Shown here: positions 40,004 through 52,203 of the stretch, piece after piece | Layout of the letters: each line of letters opens with the position of its first letter | How positions within the stretch are numbered: the stretch's first letter is position 1 | NCBI GenBank assembly: GCA_017407115.1 | Contig: JAFQXD010000009.1 | Coordinates: 1-64,000, forward strand | Direction: 5' to 3' | Source of the DNA: Methanobrevibacter sp. | GTDB taxonomy: Archaea > Methanobacteriota > Methanobacteria > Methanobacteriales > Methanobacteriaceae | DNA length: 64,000 nt | Made by a program: the position numbers and the translations under genes | Notes under the pieces: generated by a model | What the model was told of the DNA's origin: nothing | Database searches by the model: none | Seen by the model: only the letters and a program-made list of their open reading frames with translations

Positions 40004-41381
40004 ATTTTTTGCTCCCTTCATCCAATCCTTTCATGATCTTTTCAACAGTTGTCAGCCTGTCATAAGCTATAAGAGGTCCCATATGCAAAATAATGTCTCC
40101 CGGTTGTGAGTACTTGAATGTCTCACAGGCGGCTATTTCAATATTTTCAACTGCAACCTTTTCAATGTTTGGATTGGTAATTGCATCCAAAATTTCCTGG
40201 GCGGCTTCCATCTCCACTTCCTGAGTAACTTCATTAAATCCGCTGGCTATAACTACTTTAATGTTGTAGTTACTCACTAGCTCGCCGACTTCTGCCTTAT
40301 CCCTTACAGATAATGTATCAAAATGATCTAAAAATAATACTACGCTTTCGTCTTTAAAATAATCCAATGTGATTTTCATTCCATCATATAAAAATGCGGA
40401 ATCTAAAATAACTTTCCTTCCGTTATAATCTCCAACATCCTCCATATGAGCAGGCAATCCTTTAAATACTGTTAATGCATCAATGATATCCTCTTTGCTG
40501 ATGCCATATGTCAATGCAACAGCTGATGCGGCAACGGAGTTTTCAAAGAAATAGCTCATCATATTGAATGGTGTAGTGAATTCCACATCCTTGGATTTTA
40601 TTGTTAATGACTTATCTCCAGCAGTTCCTTTAAAGTCAACATCCTCATCCAACGCATAAAACATTGCATCGTCACGTACTCTTTCGATAATGTCACGGCA
40701 GGAATTGTTGGCTATAAAAGTTTCACTCATGGCCTGCAAGACCATCTTTCGTTGCTGGTATTTTTCAAGAGATCCTCCGAATTCGGACAAATGGTCCTCG
40801 GCAATATTTGTCAAAAGGCCTATTTTAATATCCAACCTATTTAAAAGGCCAATTGTACCATGGGGAAGTTCAAAAATAGCTATGTCACAATTTTGTGCCT
40901 TTTCCTTGACAATTCCGTCAATTATGGCTTCTGAAACAAGGTTATTTACTAAAGATGAACATGACCATACCTTGTAGCCTGCCTGTTTGAAAAGGCTTGT
41001 GGTTATGAATGTAGTGGTTGTCTTTCCCATAGTTCCGGTGATACCAATAATATCAACCGGAATCAAATCGTTGACGATTTCGGAAAACTCCTCATTGGTC
41101 AGGACTTTCAAATCTGAATTTTTAACTTTTTTTGCAATCGGAGCGGAATCAGGTAATGTCGGAGGCATGTATACTGCATCAAACCCTTCGACTGATGGGT
41201 CCTTATTTGGCAGGTCAAGAGTAACCCCTTCCTTTTCCATTACAATCAAACTTCTTTGAAATTCAATCTTAAACTCTGAAATATCTTTCAAATCAGTTAT
41301 AACAACATCATGGCCCAAATAATTAAGCAATCTTGCAACAGGCCTACTAGCATTTCCAGCACCAACAACTAAATAATTCAT
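39996..41381 (-). CDS. Mur ligase family protein
   Basis: Second Mur-type ligase, 461 residues. N-terminal nucleotide-fold MNYLVVGAGNASRPVARLLNYL, P-loop GITGTMGKTTTT (about 113-124), ELPHGTIGLL, LTNIAEDHLSEFGGSLEKY and the C-terminal domain (VILDSAFLYDGMKITLDYF). The usual Asn of TGTNGK is Met here. It lacks the Cys4 insertion of its neighbour. It ends inside the neighbour's 5' region, so the two are co-translated, consistent with consecutive steps in pseudomurein peptide assembly; a role in coenzyme F430 synthesis (CfbE is also a Mur homolog) is the main alternative. Confidence 0.8.
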   Translation of the reverse strand: MNYLVVGAGNASRPVARLLNYLGHDVVITDLKDISEFKIEFQRSLIVMEKEGVTLDLPNKDPSVEGFDAVYMPPTLPDSAPIAKKVKNSDLKVLTNEEFSEIVNDLIPVDIIGITGTMGKTTTTFITTSLFKQAGYKVWSCSSLVNNLVSEAIIDGIVKEKAQNCDIAIFELPHGTIGLLNRLDIKIGLLTNIAEDHLSEFGGSLEKYQQRKMVLQAMSETFIANNSCRDIIERVRDDAMFYALDEDVDFKGTAGDKSLTIKSKDVEFTTPFNMMSYFFENSVAASAVALTYGISKEDIIDALTVFKGLPAHMEDVGDYNGRKVILDSAFLYDGMKITLDYFKDESVVLFLDHFDTLSVRDKAEVGELVSNYNIKVVIASGFNEVTQEVEMEAAQEILDAITNPNIEKVAVENIEIAACETFKYSQPGDIILHMGPLIAYDRLTTVEKIMKGLDEGSKKYE

Positions 41382-41476
41382 GAAAAAGCCTTCCCAATAA
41401 TTCTATCAGTATTAGTTATAGATTTAATGTAATTTAAAGTTTTTAATAACTTTCAAAAAAAGAATTGAAAGAAAAC

Positions 41477-42664
41477 CTATTCAAATTGAATAAGATTTTC
41501 TACATCATTATAAACAACATCAAGTCCGCACATTGACGGAACGTAGTTTGCTGCTTTTGCTGAATTTACACCAATCACTTCAAAGCCCATCTGTTCGATA
41601 GGAGCTACAACCATACATGTGTCGCATACGACGTTTCCGCCTGCAGCTTCAATGATTTCAGTGTATCCCATCCTATCGGCAGTTGCCTTTACGCTGACTG
41701 ATGTGCAAATCCATAATTTGTTTTTAATGGTTTTTCCTTGAACGATACTAGCTACCTGTTTAATTTCTTCAAGTGATGCATGAGGACATCCCAAACAGAT
41801 TAAATCCGGTTCCCTATCAGTGGTTGTCAACTTTTGGCGAGTTTCCTGGATTTCTTTTTCAGATATGAACATTATATCTTCAACTTCCTCTTCTCCGGCC
41901 TTATCAAACTCAGGAGTCACATTATCAATATGATAAAGTGCAACGGAACCTGATGATGCCAAAGCCGCACCAAGAGTTTTCAAATCATTGTTGTTTGGAG
42001 TGTTTTGAAGTTTGAAGTAAGGTACTCCTCCACCAACGACTTTACCGATAATATAACCCAATGCGCCAAAATCAGCGCCTTTCAATTCGGTTGAAACATT
42101 GACAACAAGATTGGCCTTTCTGTTCTGGTCCAAATGGAAACCATATAATGGAGTTTTACCAACAATAGCGGCCGCAAGTGCTGCAGGACCACCTTCACGA
42201 TTGGTTCTAGCACCAATTACAGAATTAACATAAGCTACAGCTGATGACTCGGACCATGAAACATGATCTCTAAATCTTGGAACGTTACCGACCAAATAAG
42301 GAGTACAGGTACATGTTTTAGAAATTCCAAGTTTTGCATACGCGTCAACAATCTGATTCTGTTTGATAGCAAAGTCTTTTGGAAATCCTAATGCCTCCCA
42401 ATTATCCAAATCTGTTCCAGGAGGATTCAGGGATGCATTGATAGTTGCCTTGCCGGAACCATCCAAAGCCAAATCTTCAAGATATTCCAAACCGGCATCT
42501 CCAATTGTTTTGTAAGAAACACCAGATACCTGTGCAGAGGTTATGTCAACCAATTTAGGAGCACCATAGATATCTCCCAATGCAACCAGGATATCCATGC
42601 TTTTTCTAATGGTTTCTCCGAATTCCCCATCACACATTTGTTGTTCTTCATCTGTTAAAAACAT
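41477..42664 (-). CDS. Aconitase X, likely phosphomevalonate dehydratase large subunit
   Basis: Iron-sulfur dehydratase of the aconitase X (DUF521) family, about 395 residues. Signature parts: [74 protein letters not shown] and [15 protein letters not shown]. In archaea the large and small AcnX subunits dehydrate mevalonate 5-phosphate in the modified mevalonate pathway for isoprenoid lipids. The small subunit, often encoded nearby, is not in this window. AGTGATTAAT sets the ATG at 42664; the frame's GTG at 42673 is inside that ribosome site. Two bases separate it from the DHH gene upstream. Confidence 0.85.
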   Translation of the reverse strand: MFLTDEEQQMCDGEFGETIRKSMDILVALGDIYGAPKLVDITSAQVSGVSYKTIGDAGLEYLEDLALDGSGKATINASLNPPGTDLDNWEALGFPKDFAIKQNQIVDAYAKLGISKTCTCTPYLVGNVPRFRDHVSWSESSAVAYVNSVIGARTNREGGPAALAAAIVGKTPLYGFHLDQNRKANLVVNVSTELKGADFGALGYIIGKVVGGGVPYFKLQNTPNNNDLKTLGAALASSGSVALYHIDNVTPEFDKAGEEEVEDIMFISEKEIQETRQKLTTTDREPDLICLGCPHASLEEIKQVASIVQGKTIKNKLWICTSVSVKATADRMGYTEIIEAAGGNVVCDTCMVVAPIEQMGFEVIGVNSAKAANYVPSMCGLDVVYNDVENLIQFE

Positions 42665-42665
42665 A

Positions 42666-44000
42666 TTAATCACTATTTAACTGATATTCTACCATTTCAT
42701 CAACCAGATGCAAGAAGTTATCCTTACTGTCATATGGTATCATTGCACCTGCCGCAATGTCGTGGCCTCCTCCGGTTCCGCCGAAATTGTTAGATGAATC
42801 CTGCAATGCTTTTCCTAAATTGACGCCTTTTGCAACCATGTCCCTGGTTGTTCTGCCTGAAATCTTTATGTCCTTGTGGAGTCTTGAAAGTCCAAGTACC
42901 GGTTTGGAATTATCCAATAGTTCAACGGATAATCCTATACTTGCGATAGTACCCATTACTGATTTCAATACCTTATCTTCACTGTAGAGATATTGTATTG
43001 AATTCAATTGTTGAGCTCCTTCTCTTTTAACCCATTCAAGGCCTTTGACAATTTGGTCACGGTATTGGCGCTGCAATCTTAAGGCAGCATCCAAGGCCTG
43101 GTCCTTTTCACCTAGAGCAATGCTCAAACCCAATCCCTGCTTTTTGTTTTTTCCGCATGCATCGAGAATATATGAATATTCCTCCAAATCACGCAGCATC
43201 GGAGATTCCTTAACAACTGTATAACAATCTCCGAAAATATCGGGATTGATGTTAATTAAAGCATCTTTTAAAAGGTCTTTTTCTTCATCTTCAAGGTCTG
43301 TGAATTTGATTCCATAAGATAAGTTCATGCGTTCTAAAAACTCACGAGCGCCATCCAGATCTCCACTGATTCCCGGAAGAGGTGGTGAAAAAGTATAAGC
43401 CAGAGATTTAAAAATCGGTTCGGTTGATTTGGAAACAATCTTTAAACCTTCATGAATTTCCAAATTACCGCTTTCAAGTGCATCATCTAAAATCAATTTG
43501 TTTACACCGGTGAAACCGTTTTGACCTTGCATATCACCAAATGCACCTACTAAAGCATAATATGCCAAATGCTTTTTGTCCAAATCACGGATGGTCAGAT
43601 AAGCTGATCCGGCACCGCATAAATCCTTGCTTCCGTCAACTCCAAAAAGATGAGGATTCACATGGACAACATTGCTTTCCGCTTCAGTATCTCCCACCTG
43701 ATGGTGGTCAGCAACTATAACATCATGCTTGTAGGTGTTGAATTCCTTAATGAACGGACTGCCCATATCTGAAAATATGAACAGCTCATTTTTCTCACTT
43801 CTTAACTGATTTACAATGTCCTCTTTAAGACGTGGAATAAGAGTTGCGTGGAATTGAACGTTTTCCTCGGCCAAAGCATTCGCTATAACTGCTGCTGCTG
43901 AAATTCCATCAGCATCGTTATGAGAAATTAATCTTATAACAGCATCATTTTCAATATGCTCCTTGAGCATATTGCAAGCTTCGCTAGCTCTATTTAACAA
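42666..44000 (-). CDS. RecJ-like DHH phosphoesterase
   Basis: DHH/DHHA1-family nuclease, the archaeal RecJ/GAN group, acting on single-stranded DNA or short RNA. Motifs: [13 protein letters not shown] (motif I), FSDMGSP (II), VIVADHHQ (III DHH), a late [16 protein letters not shown] (DHHA1). The frame is open to 44054, which would overlap rps15 by 65 bases; a TTG at 44000 (giving [12 protein letters not shown]) leaves an 11-base overlap and is preferred, but neither start has a clear ribosome site. About 444 residues from the TTG. In archaea such proteins associate with GINS at the replisome. Follows rps15 and precedes acnX in one operon. Confidence 0.85.
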   Translation of the reverse strand: MLNRASEACNMLKEHIENDAVIRLISHNDADGISAAAVIANALAEENVQFHATLIPRLKEDIVNQLRSEKNELFIFSDMGSPFIKEFNTYKHDVIVADHHQVGDTEAESNVVHVNPHLFGVDGSKDLCGAGSAYLTIRDLDKKHLAYYALVGAFGDMQGQNGFTGVNKLILDDALESGNLEIHEGLKIVSKSTEPIFKSLAYTFSPPLPGISGDLDGAREFLERMNLSYGIKFTDLEDEEKDLLKDALININPDIFGDCYTVVKESPMLRDLEEYSYILDACGKNKKQGLGLSIALGEKDQALDAALRLQRQYRDQIVKGLEWVKREGAQQLNSIQYLYSEDKVLKSVMGTIASIGLSVELLDNSKPVLGLSRLHKDIKISGRTTRDMVAKGVNLGKALQDSSNNFGGTGGGHDIAAGAMIPYDSKDNFLHLVDEMVEYQLNSD

Positions 44001-44388
44001 GGAGTGCTGCTTCTCTTGGATTATATCTCCATCCTTCTGGTAATTTACCTTCACTTACATAGTAAGAAGCTAATCTTCTGATTCTTGATTCGATGATAGT
44101 TAAACCTCTTTTGGAGTGTAAGTCTTTAGGGTTTTCTTCTAAGTGATCTCTGATGTTTACTGCTCTTTTGATTAAGTTCATTAAGTCTTCTGGGTATTCT
44201 CCAGCTTGACCGTTTCTTCTTAAAATTTCAGTAATTCTTTCACCGGTTACATCTTTAACGGAAGGAATACCGTATTGGTCTCTTAATACAATACCTATTT
44301 CGGAAGTACTTTTACCTTCTCTGTTAAATTTTAAAATCATCTCTTCAATTTCTTCATCACTATAAGTTACCCATTCTGGTCTTGCCAT
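43990..44388 (-). CDS. rps15: Small ribosomal subunit protein uS15
   Basis: Archaeal S15, 132 residues, binding the 16S rRNA central domain. [18 protein letters not shown] at the N-terminus is the archaeal/eukaryotic extension, and the S15 core contains [21 protein letters not shown] (DLHSKRGL and RLxxYY rRNA-contact residues). GAGGT precedes the ATG. The first gene of an S15-RecJ-like-AcnX group; a TATA-like region lies upstream. Confidence 0.95.
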   Translation of the reverse strand: MARPEWVTYSDEEIEEMILKFNREGKSTSEIGIVLRDQYGIPSVKDVTGERITEILRRNGQAGEYPEDLMNLIKRAVNIRDHLEENPKDLHSKRGLTIIESRIRRLASYYVSEGKLPEGWRYNPREAALLVK

Positions 44389-44447
44389 AATATAAACCTC
44401 TTTAAATTTTTTAAATCTTAAATAAGCCCAATAAACAGAAAATAATG

Positions 44448-44999
44448 TTACTCTTGACTAGAATACCATTTGATAAATTTCTCTAATGAATTTTTTCTAT
44501 GTGAAAACTGGTTTTTCTCTTCAGTTGTAAGTTCTCCGAATGTCTTACCTTCACTTGGAACATAAAACAAAGGATCGAAAGCGAATCCTAAATCTCCTCT
44601 TTCTTCAACTGCGATTTCACCTACGACCTTGCCTAAAAAAGTCTTGGGCTCAGAATTGGGGGCACAGTACCCAATAACTGACCTGAATTCGGCATAACGG
44701 TCATCAGTATCTTTCAATAGCTTTAAAATTCCCTGATTTCCAATAGTATCCTGAACATAATGTGAATAAGTTCCCGGAAATCCGTTTAAAGCTCTGATGA
44801 ATAAACCAGCGTCTTCAACAATCACAGGACAGTCAAGTTCATGACAAGCATATTTTGCGCCTGATATGGCCACTTCCTCAAGAGTTCCCTGAGGCTCTTC
44901 GTAACCTAAATCAATATGCTTCAAGTTAATGTCATAATCTTTGAAAATATTCTCTGCTTCTTTAACTTTATGTTCGTTACCCGTTATAAATGTTATCAT
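44448..44999 (-). CDS. rdgB: XTP/dITP diphosphatase (HAM1/RdgB)
   Basis: Removes non-canonical purine triphosphates (ITP, XTP and deoxy forms) so they are not put into DNA or RNA. 183 residues with [14 protein letters not shown] at the start, [21 protein letters not shown] and the catalytic [14 protein letters not shown]. Ends in the usual NQFSHR motif. The gene is separated by 43 bases from kae1-bud32, its neighbour in many archaea, and is probably transcribed with it. Confidence 0.94.
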   Translation of the reverse strand: MITFITGNEHKVKEAENIFKDYDINLKHIDLGYEEPQGTLEEVAISGAKYACHELDCPVIVEDAGLFIRALNGFPGTYSHYVQDTIGNQGILKLLKDTDDRYAEFRSVIGYCAPNSEPKTFLGKVVGEIAVEERGDLGFAFDPLFYVPSEGKTFGELTTEEKNQFSHRKNSLEKFIKWYSSQE

Positions 45000-45042
45000 A
45001 TTTTTAGTTATGAATTATATTTTTATTATAGTTAACCAAAAA

Positions 45043-47420
<2,378 letters not shown>

Positions 47421-47924
47421 ATGGGATTTTATAGTGCAAATACTCCAGAACAGAAAAGGGTTAAAAAATTAACCGGAGATATTAACATCAGTGATATGTT
47501 CAAAAACGAATGTGAAACCCGTGGAATTCCAATTTATAATGCTTACAATATTCAAAAAAGATTGCTTCACGAGGTAGAGCAGGAACAGCTTCATGGTGTT
47601 AAGGAAGTTGATGACAGATTGATGGAATTGTTGGATGAAAGGTCAAAAAATAAAGTGACACACAGATATGTTGATTTCATTTCAAATGAGGACAGTGCTT
47701 CAAGAGGAGTAATACCTCCAAGATCAGACGAAAAGACATCACTTCCTCCAAAAGACCAAATTAAAATTCCACCAAGGGCAAGAGACGGACAGGAATTCTA
47801 TAGAGATGATGAACTTCCTGAAATCGAAATGCTTAAAAAAATCATGCTTCAAAATAAAAAAATTATTAATCAGAATAAGATCATTATAGATTTATTGAAA
47901 AAACAGGGTGAAAAAGATGATTGA
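47421..47924 (+). CDS. Hypothetical protein upstream of cobT-like gene
   Basis: Unrecognised charged protein of 167 residues: MGFYSANTPEQKRVKKLTGD, a helical GIPIYNAYNIQKRLLHEVEQEQ, a proline-rich linker (IPPRSDEKTSLPPKDQIKIPPRARD) and a C-terminal coiled-coil-like stretch (MLKKIMLQNKKIINQNKII). No membrane segment or enzyme motif. The ATG has no ribosome site but an AT-rich TATA-like TTTTTTAAATTTAAA lies about 25 bases upstream, suggesting a leaderless mRNA. It overlaps the next gene by eight bases, so the two probably work together. Confidence 0.55.
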   Translation: MGFYSANTPEQKRVKKLTGDINISDMFKNECETRGIPIYNAYNIQKRLLHEVEQEQLHGVKEVDDRLMELLDERSKNKVTHRYVDFISNEDSASRGVIPPRSDEKTSLPPKDQIKIPPRARDGQEFYRDDELPEIEMLKKIMLQNKKIINQNKIIIDLLKKQGEKDD

Positions 47925-48984
47925 TGGAATTACAACTTACGGATCAGAAGAACTGACCAAACAACTACAGGAATGTGATGATCCGGTATTTTTACTTACA
48001 ATCGGGACAACTGAAACATCATTAATAGAAGGAATTTCAGGAGCAGGCCCGTCAGCAGACCTGACAGAATATACTCCTGCTTCAGATGCCGAATTCATGA
48101 TTTTGGGAGAAGTAAGATGCTGTGATGCGCCTGCCGAAACAGTAGTGGGCGATGAAGCTGCGCCAACTCCAGCAAGGCTTACAAAAGCAGCACTGCAACT
48201 TGCAAATATCCCATTCGTAATTGTTGATGCTGGTTCCAAATATAAGCCTGACGTTGAATACGTTAATCTTGGAAAAGAATATGGAAGAGACATAAGAACC
48301 GGAAAAGGAGTTTTAAACCCATTGGAAATATTTGAAAATGCAAAAGATTTGGGTGCCGAATTATCAAGAAGACATGAAATGCTCATTATCGGGGAAAGCA
48401 TTGCTGCGGGAACCACAACAGCCTTGGGAGTATTAAGGGCACTGGGTTATGATGCAAACGAAAAGGTCAGCGGAAGTATGCCTTACAATCCCCATGACAT
48501 GAAAACAAAAGTTGTTGATGAAGGGCTTGAAAATGCAGGACTTGACCCTGAAAAAGATGACATTGATGCCATTCAGGCAATTGGTGCAGTGGGCGATCCT
48601 ACATTGCCTGCAATAGCCGGAATAGTATTAGGTTCTGACATTCCAATTATTTTGGCTGGAGGAACCCAAATGGCCGCTGTCTGTGCAATCATAAAATCCA
48701 TACAGCCTAACTTTGATTTTTCAAGAATAAATTTGGCCACAACAGTATTTGTAGCGGGTGATGAAACCGCAGATTTATTCGGCATTCTAAAACAGATTGA
48801 TGAAAACATTACCGTGAACGTGGTGGACCCTAAATTTGAAGAATCAGAGCATGGCGGCTTGAAAAATTACCTGAAAGGATTTGTTAAAGAGGGAGCCGGA
48901 GCCGGAGGAGCAATGTATACTGCGCTGGTTTTAGGAAATTCCGTCGAAAAACTTAGAAAAAGAATAGAAAAAGTATGTAAATAG
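47917..48984 (+). CDS. cobT: Nicotinate-nucleotide-dependent phosphoribosyltransferase (CobT-like, TIGR00303)
   Basis: Archaeal CobT-type enzyme, about 355 residues, which activates the lower base of corrinoids by transferring phosphoribose from nicotinate mononucleotide. Landmarks: DPVFLLTIGTTETSLIEGISGAG, EVRCCDAPAETVVGDEAAPTPA, IGESIAAGTTTALGVLRALGY and VILAGGTQMAAV. The enzyme's natural base in this organism is not known (dimethylbenzimidazole or hydroxybenzimidazole are possible). GGGTGA places the ATG at 47917; the frame's GTG at 47908 falls within that site. Preceded by the overlapping unknown gene; a hairpin terminator follows. Confidence 0.88.
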   Translation: MIDGITTYGSEELTKQLQECDDPVFLLTIGTTETSLIEGISGAGPSADLTEYTPASDAEFMILGEVRCCDAPAETVVGDEAAPTPARLTKAALQLANIPFVIVDAGSKYKPDVEYVNLGKEYGRDIRTGKGVLNPLEIFENAKDLGAELSRRHEMLIIGESIAAGTTTALGVLRALGYDANEKVSGSMPYNPHDMKTKVVDEGLENAGLDPEKDDIDAIQAIGAVGDPTLPAIAGIVLGSDIPIILAGGTQMAAVCAIIKSIQPNFDFSRINLATTVFVAGDETADLFGILKQIDENITVNVVDPKFEESEHGGLKNYLKGFVKEGAGAGGAMYTALVLGNSVEKLRKRIEKVCK

Positions 48985-49016
48985 AGATTTAACAATCTCT
49001 ATAATCTAATTTTTTA
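48982..49016 (+). terminator. Hairpin terminator after cobT
   Basis: TAGAGATT-TAAC-AATCTCTA (48982-49001), an 8-bp stem with a four-base loop, followed by ATAATCTAATTTTTT. It overlaps the cobT stop and faces the convergent uppP gene. Confidence 0.65.
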
Positions 49017-49847
49017 AAATACATGAGCGATTGAGCCCATGAATACAACTATGCCTACTATCCAACAGTAGTAAGCAAAAATATCCAAACTTCTTTTTTG
49101 AATTAAATCAAGCATCCATTTGATAGCGGCATAAGCTGCAATGAATGCTGCAATGAAACCCAAAAGGATAGGAATAAAGTTTACATCCAGCGCCCCGCCA
49201 ATGTCTTTAAGTTGAAGTACAAATGCGCCTAAAATAGCTGGAATGGACAATATGAAACTGAATTTAGCTGCAAATTCCTTATCAAGTCCCATTACAAGAC
49301 CTGCTGCAATTGTTGTACCGGAACGTGAAAGCCCAGGTAAAATTGCACATGCCTGACCTAATCCCATAACCAAGGACTCTTTAGGTCCAATGTTTTTTAA
49401 GTTAATTTCACCACTGGCCATTCTTTGGGATAAATAAAGAATTGTACCTGTTACAAACAAAAAGAATGCAGGAACATATAATGCACCGGCAAACAATGAC
49501 TCTACAGCATCATCAAACAATACACCAACAATACCTACAGGAACAGTGGCCAAAATCACATACCAGGCAAGTCGTTTATAAGGATCATCAATTAAACCTT
49601 GCCTGAATCTTCCTTGAAGAATATCTCCAATGCTTAACCACCATGATTTAAGCATTTTGATGATATCTCCTCTAAAAAACCATAAAACAGCAAGTAAAGA
49701 TCCCAAATGAAGAAAAGTATCGAAAGCAAGAGAGCTTTCAACACCCAATATGTTTTGGATAAAAACTAAATGTGCTGAACTACTAACCGGTAAAAATTCA
49801 GTTAGACCCTGAACGATACCGATTATAATTCCCTGGATTATATCCAT
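49014..49847 (-). CDS. uppP: Undecaprenyl-diphosphatase
   Basis: Membrane pyrophosphatase (BacA/UppP) that recycles the C55 polyprenyl carrier used for cell-wall and glycan export, 277 residues with about eight helices. Signatures: GIVQGLTEFLPVSSSAHLVFIQN (E..PVSSS) and ACAILPGLSRSGTTIAAGLVMG (PGxSRSGxT). Both active-site regions are complete. In this pseudomurein-walled group it would serve pseudomurein subunit transport. It starts 12 bases after ilvE, with CGGTG as ribosome site, so it is in the ilvE operon. Confidence 0.94.
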   Translation of the reverse strand: MDIIQGIIIGIVQGLTEFLPVSSSAHLVFIQNILGVESSLAFDTFLHLGSLLAVLWFFRGDIIKMLKSWWLSIGDILQGRFRQGLIDDPYKRLAWYVILATVPVGIVGVLFDDAVESLFAGALYVPAFFLFVTGTILYLSQRMASGEINLKNIGPKESLVMGLGQACAILPGLSRSGTTIAAGLVMGLDKEFAAKFSFILSIPAILGAFVLQLKDIGGALDVNFIPILLGFIAAFIAAYAAIKWMLDLIQKRSLDIFAYYCWIVGIVVFMGSIAHVF

Positions 49848-49859
49848 ATTCTACACCGC

Positions 49860-50783
49860 TTAAATATAACTTAACCAATTGTATTTATCTTCAACTTTAG
49901 CTTCAACAATATCAAAGAAAGCAGTTTGTATTTTTTCAGAGATTGGTCCTCTTCTTCCAATGCCTATTTGCCTGTGGTCAATAGAACGGATTGGAGTTAC
50001 TTCAGCTGCAGTTCCGGTAAAGAACACTTCATTTGCAGAATATAATCTTTCTCTTGAAATAACCTCTTCAACAACTTCATAGCCTAAATCACAGGCAATA
50101 GTCATGATTGAATCTCTTGTAATACCTTTAAGGTTAGAGGAAGACATTGCAGGAGTGAACAGTTTTTCGCCTTCAACGAGGAAAATGTTTTCTCCACTAC
50201 CTTCGGAAACGTGGCCTTCGTAGTCAAGCATGATTGCTTCATCAAATCCGTTGTCGATAGCTTCGAGTTTAGCTAATTGGGAGTTCATGTAGTTTGCACC
50301 ACATTTTGCAAGTGCAGGGAAAGTGTCAGGTGCTGGTTTTCTCCAGGATGAAACACCAATGTCTACACCATTTGCCATTCCTTCTTCTCCTAAATAGGAT
50401 CCCCATTCCCAGGCAGCGATTACTACATTAACAGGACAACCTAATGGATTTACTCCTAATTCCCCATATCCTCTAAATACGATTGGGCGTATGTAGCATG
50501 CTCCTAAATCATTAACGCGAAGGGTTTCTAAGATAGCCTCTTCAATCTCTTCTTGTGTAAAAGGAATATCAATTTTATAAATTTTTGCAGAATCAAATAA
50601 ACGTTGTACATGTTCTTTTAAACGGAATACAGCAACACCATTTTCATTTTCATATGCACGAATGCCTTCAAAAACACTTGTACCGTAATGGACAACGTGA
50701 GAAAGTACTGATATATTTGCATCTTTCCATTCAACAAATTCTCCGTCAAACCATACTTTTGTTTCTTTATCGTCCCATGCCAT
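49860..50783 (-). CDS. ilvE: Branched-chain amino acid aminotransferase
   Basis: PLP-dependent fold IV transaminase for Val, Leu and Ile, 307 residues. [32 protein letters not shown], the PLP lysine in [39 protein letters not shown] and [14 protein letters not shown]. All conserved segments are intact. AAGTGA precedes the ATG; uppP follows 12 bases downstream. The tRNA-Val gene lies 120 bases upstream on the other strand. Confidence 0.95.
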   Translation of the reverse strand: MAWDDKETKVWFDGEFVEWKDANISVLSHVVHYGTSVFEGIRAYENENGVAVFRLKEHVQRLFDSAKIYKIDIPFTQEEIEEAILETLRVNDLGACYIRPIVFRGYGELGVNPLGCPVNVVIAAWEWGSYLGEEGMANGVDIGVSSWRKPAPDTFPALAKCGANYMNSQLAKLEAIDNGFDEAIMLDYEGHVSEGSGENIFLVEGEKLFTPAMSSSNLKGITRDSIMTIACDLGYEVVEEVISRERLYSANEVFFTGTAAEVTPIRSIDHRQIGIGRRGPISEKIQTAFFDIVEAKVEDKYNWLSYI

Positions 50784-50861
50784 TTTATCACTTCAAATTT
50801 TTTATGTTTATAAATATTTATATTTACACTAATATAATTTTCTTAACAAAAATTGTAAAAA

Positions 50862-50885
50862 TAGAAACATATATATAATAGTAAA
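50862..50885 (+). promoter_or_regulatory. TATA promoter of tRNA-Val
   Basis: AAACATATATATAATAG (about 50866-50882) is a TATA box 22-38 bases before the tRNA, the expected archaeal distance. Confidence 0.55.
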
Positions 50886-50903
50886 TTCATAATAATACTT
50901 GTT

Positions 50904-50975
50904 GGTTCCGTGGTCTAGTGGTATGATACCTCCCTTACAAGGAGGGGATCACGAGTTCGAGTCTCGTCGGAACCA
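50904..50975 (+). tRNA. tRNA-Val (anticodon TAC)
   Basis: A 72-nt cloverleaf read directly: acceptor GGTTCCG pairs with CGGAACC at 50968-50974 with discriminator A; D arm GTGGTCTAGTGGTATGAT; anticodon stem CCTCC/GGAGG around CTTACAA, giving anticodon TAC at 50936-50938 (decodes GTA/GTG Val codons); T loop GTTCGAGTC. CCA is not encoded, as is usual in this group. No intron is seen. Confidence 0.95.
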
Positions 50976-51244
50976 CTCATTCTAATTTTTTAAGATTTTT
51001 CGATTTTAGTTACCACTCTCCACATTTTTTGAGGGTATTTTTTCTTTGAAATTTGGCATAACTAACATTATTTTACTCAATTAATTTTTAAAAAAACATT
51101 GAATTGTACATATTTTTATTAGTCAAATTAATACATTGAATAATATTCATTAAAATAATTAATACAATAATTAAAAATCATAAATAATAAAATTTAAATA
51201 GTTTTTGAATTAAAATTATAACTATCGAAAAAGGAGACTTAATT

Positions 51245-52075
51245 ATGGTAGTTAAAATTGCTATTATTAAAAGTGGTAATATTGGTACTTCACCAGTAAT
51301 TGACCTATTGTTAGACGAAAGAGCAGACAGACCAAACATCGATGTAAGAACCTTTGGATCTGGAGCAAAAATGAACCCAGAACAAGTAGAAGACGTTGTT
51401 CCTAAAATAGACGCTTTCGAACCTGATTTCGCAATTTTCATTAGCCCAAACCCAGGAGCACCTGGACCAGCTAAAGCAAGAGAATTATTATCTGAAAAAG
51501 ATGTTCCTGCTATTATCATTGGTGACGCACCTGGTAAAGGTAAAAAAGATGAAATGGATGAACAAGGCTTAGGATACATCATCGTAATGTCTGACCCAAT
51601 GATTGGTGCAAAAAGAGAATGGTTAGACCCAACTGAAATGGCTATCTTTAACGCTGACATCTTAAAAGTACTCGCAGAAACTGGTGCATTAAGATTAGTT
51701 CAAAAAACCATTGACGGTGTAATTGCTGCTGCAGACGCAGGCGAAGCGATCGAATTACCTAAACTCATAATCACTGCTGAAAAAGCTGTTGAAGCTGCTG
51801 GATTTGCAAACCCATACGCAAAAGCAAAAGCTATTGCTGCATACGAAATGGCTGGAGCAGTCGCAAACTTAGACATGAAAGGTTGTTTCATGACCAAAGG
51901 TTTCGAAAATTTCATCCCATTAGTAGCTGCTGCACACGAAATGGCTGCATGTGCTGCTAAATTAGCACAAGAAGCAAGAGAAATCGAAAAATCCAACGAC
52001 ACAGTCTTAAGAACTCCTCACATGAAAGAAGGAAACCCAGGCTGTAAAACTGAATTAATCTCAAAACCAGAATAA
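51245..52075 (+). CDS. mtd: F420-dependent methylenetetrahydromethanopterin dehydrogenase
   Basis: Core hydrogenotrophic methanogenesis enzyme: reversible reduction of methenyl-H4MPT to methylene-H4MPT with reduced F420. 276 residues with the Mtd signature KIAIIKSGNIGTSPVIDLLLDERADRP, FGSGAKMNPEQVE, IFISPNPGAPGPAKARE and GKGKKDEMDEQGLGYIIVMSDPM. Codon use is more regular than in neighbours (many GCA, AAA, TTA), as for highly expressed genes. A strong AAAGGAGA ribosome site precedes the ATG, and a strong terminator follows. It is a single-gene unit between tRNA-Val and hisB. Confidence 0.97.
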   Translation: MVVKIAIIKSGNIGTSPVIDLLLDERADRPNIDVRTFGSGAKMNPEQVEDVVPKIDAFEPDFAIFISPNPGAPGPAKARELLSEKDVPAIIIGDAPGKGKKDEMDEQGLGYIIVMSDPMIGAKREWLDPTEMAIFNADILKVLAETGALRLVQKTIDGVIAAADAGEAIELPKLIITAEKAVEAAGFANPYAKAKAIAAYEMAGAVANLDMKGCFMTKGFENFIPLVAAAHEMAACAAKLAQEAREIEKSNDTVLRTPHMKEGNPGCKTELISKPE

Positions 52076-52110
52076 GTAGCATTCCGCTACTTTTATTTTT
52101 CTTTTTTTTT
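52075..52110 (+). terminator. Strong hairpin terminator of mtd
   Basis: AGTAGC-ATTCC-GCTACT (52075-52091), a 6-bp stem, followed by TTTATTTTTCTTTTTTTTT. Confidence 0.75.
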
Positions 52111-52169
52111 GCGATGATTATGTAATATATTTTTTACAATATATTGTAAAATTATCTTTGATTTTAAAA

Positions 52170-52203
52170 AAATTAAAAAAAGATAGCTAAATTAATTAGC
52201 TAT
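52170..52203 (-). terminator. Hairpin terminator of hisB
   Basis: On the minus strand ATAGCTA-ATTAATT-TAGCTAT (52203-52183) followed by CTTTTTTTAATTTTTTT. It overlaps the hisB stop codon. Confidence 0.6.

Noticed and set aside
43990..44054. 65-base rps15/recJ-like overlap as a real fusion or recoding
   Set aside because: A TTG at 44000 gives a natural N-terminus and leaves an 11-base overlap; the longer overlap is probably only an open frame.
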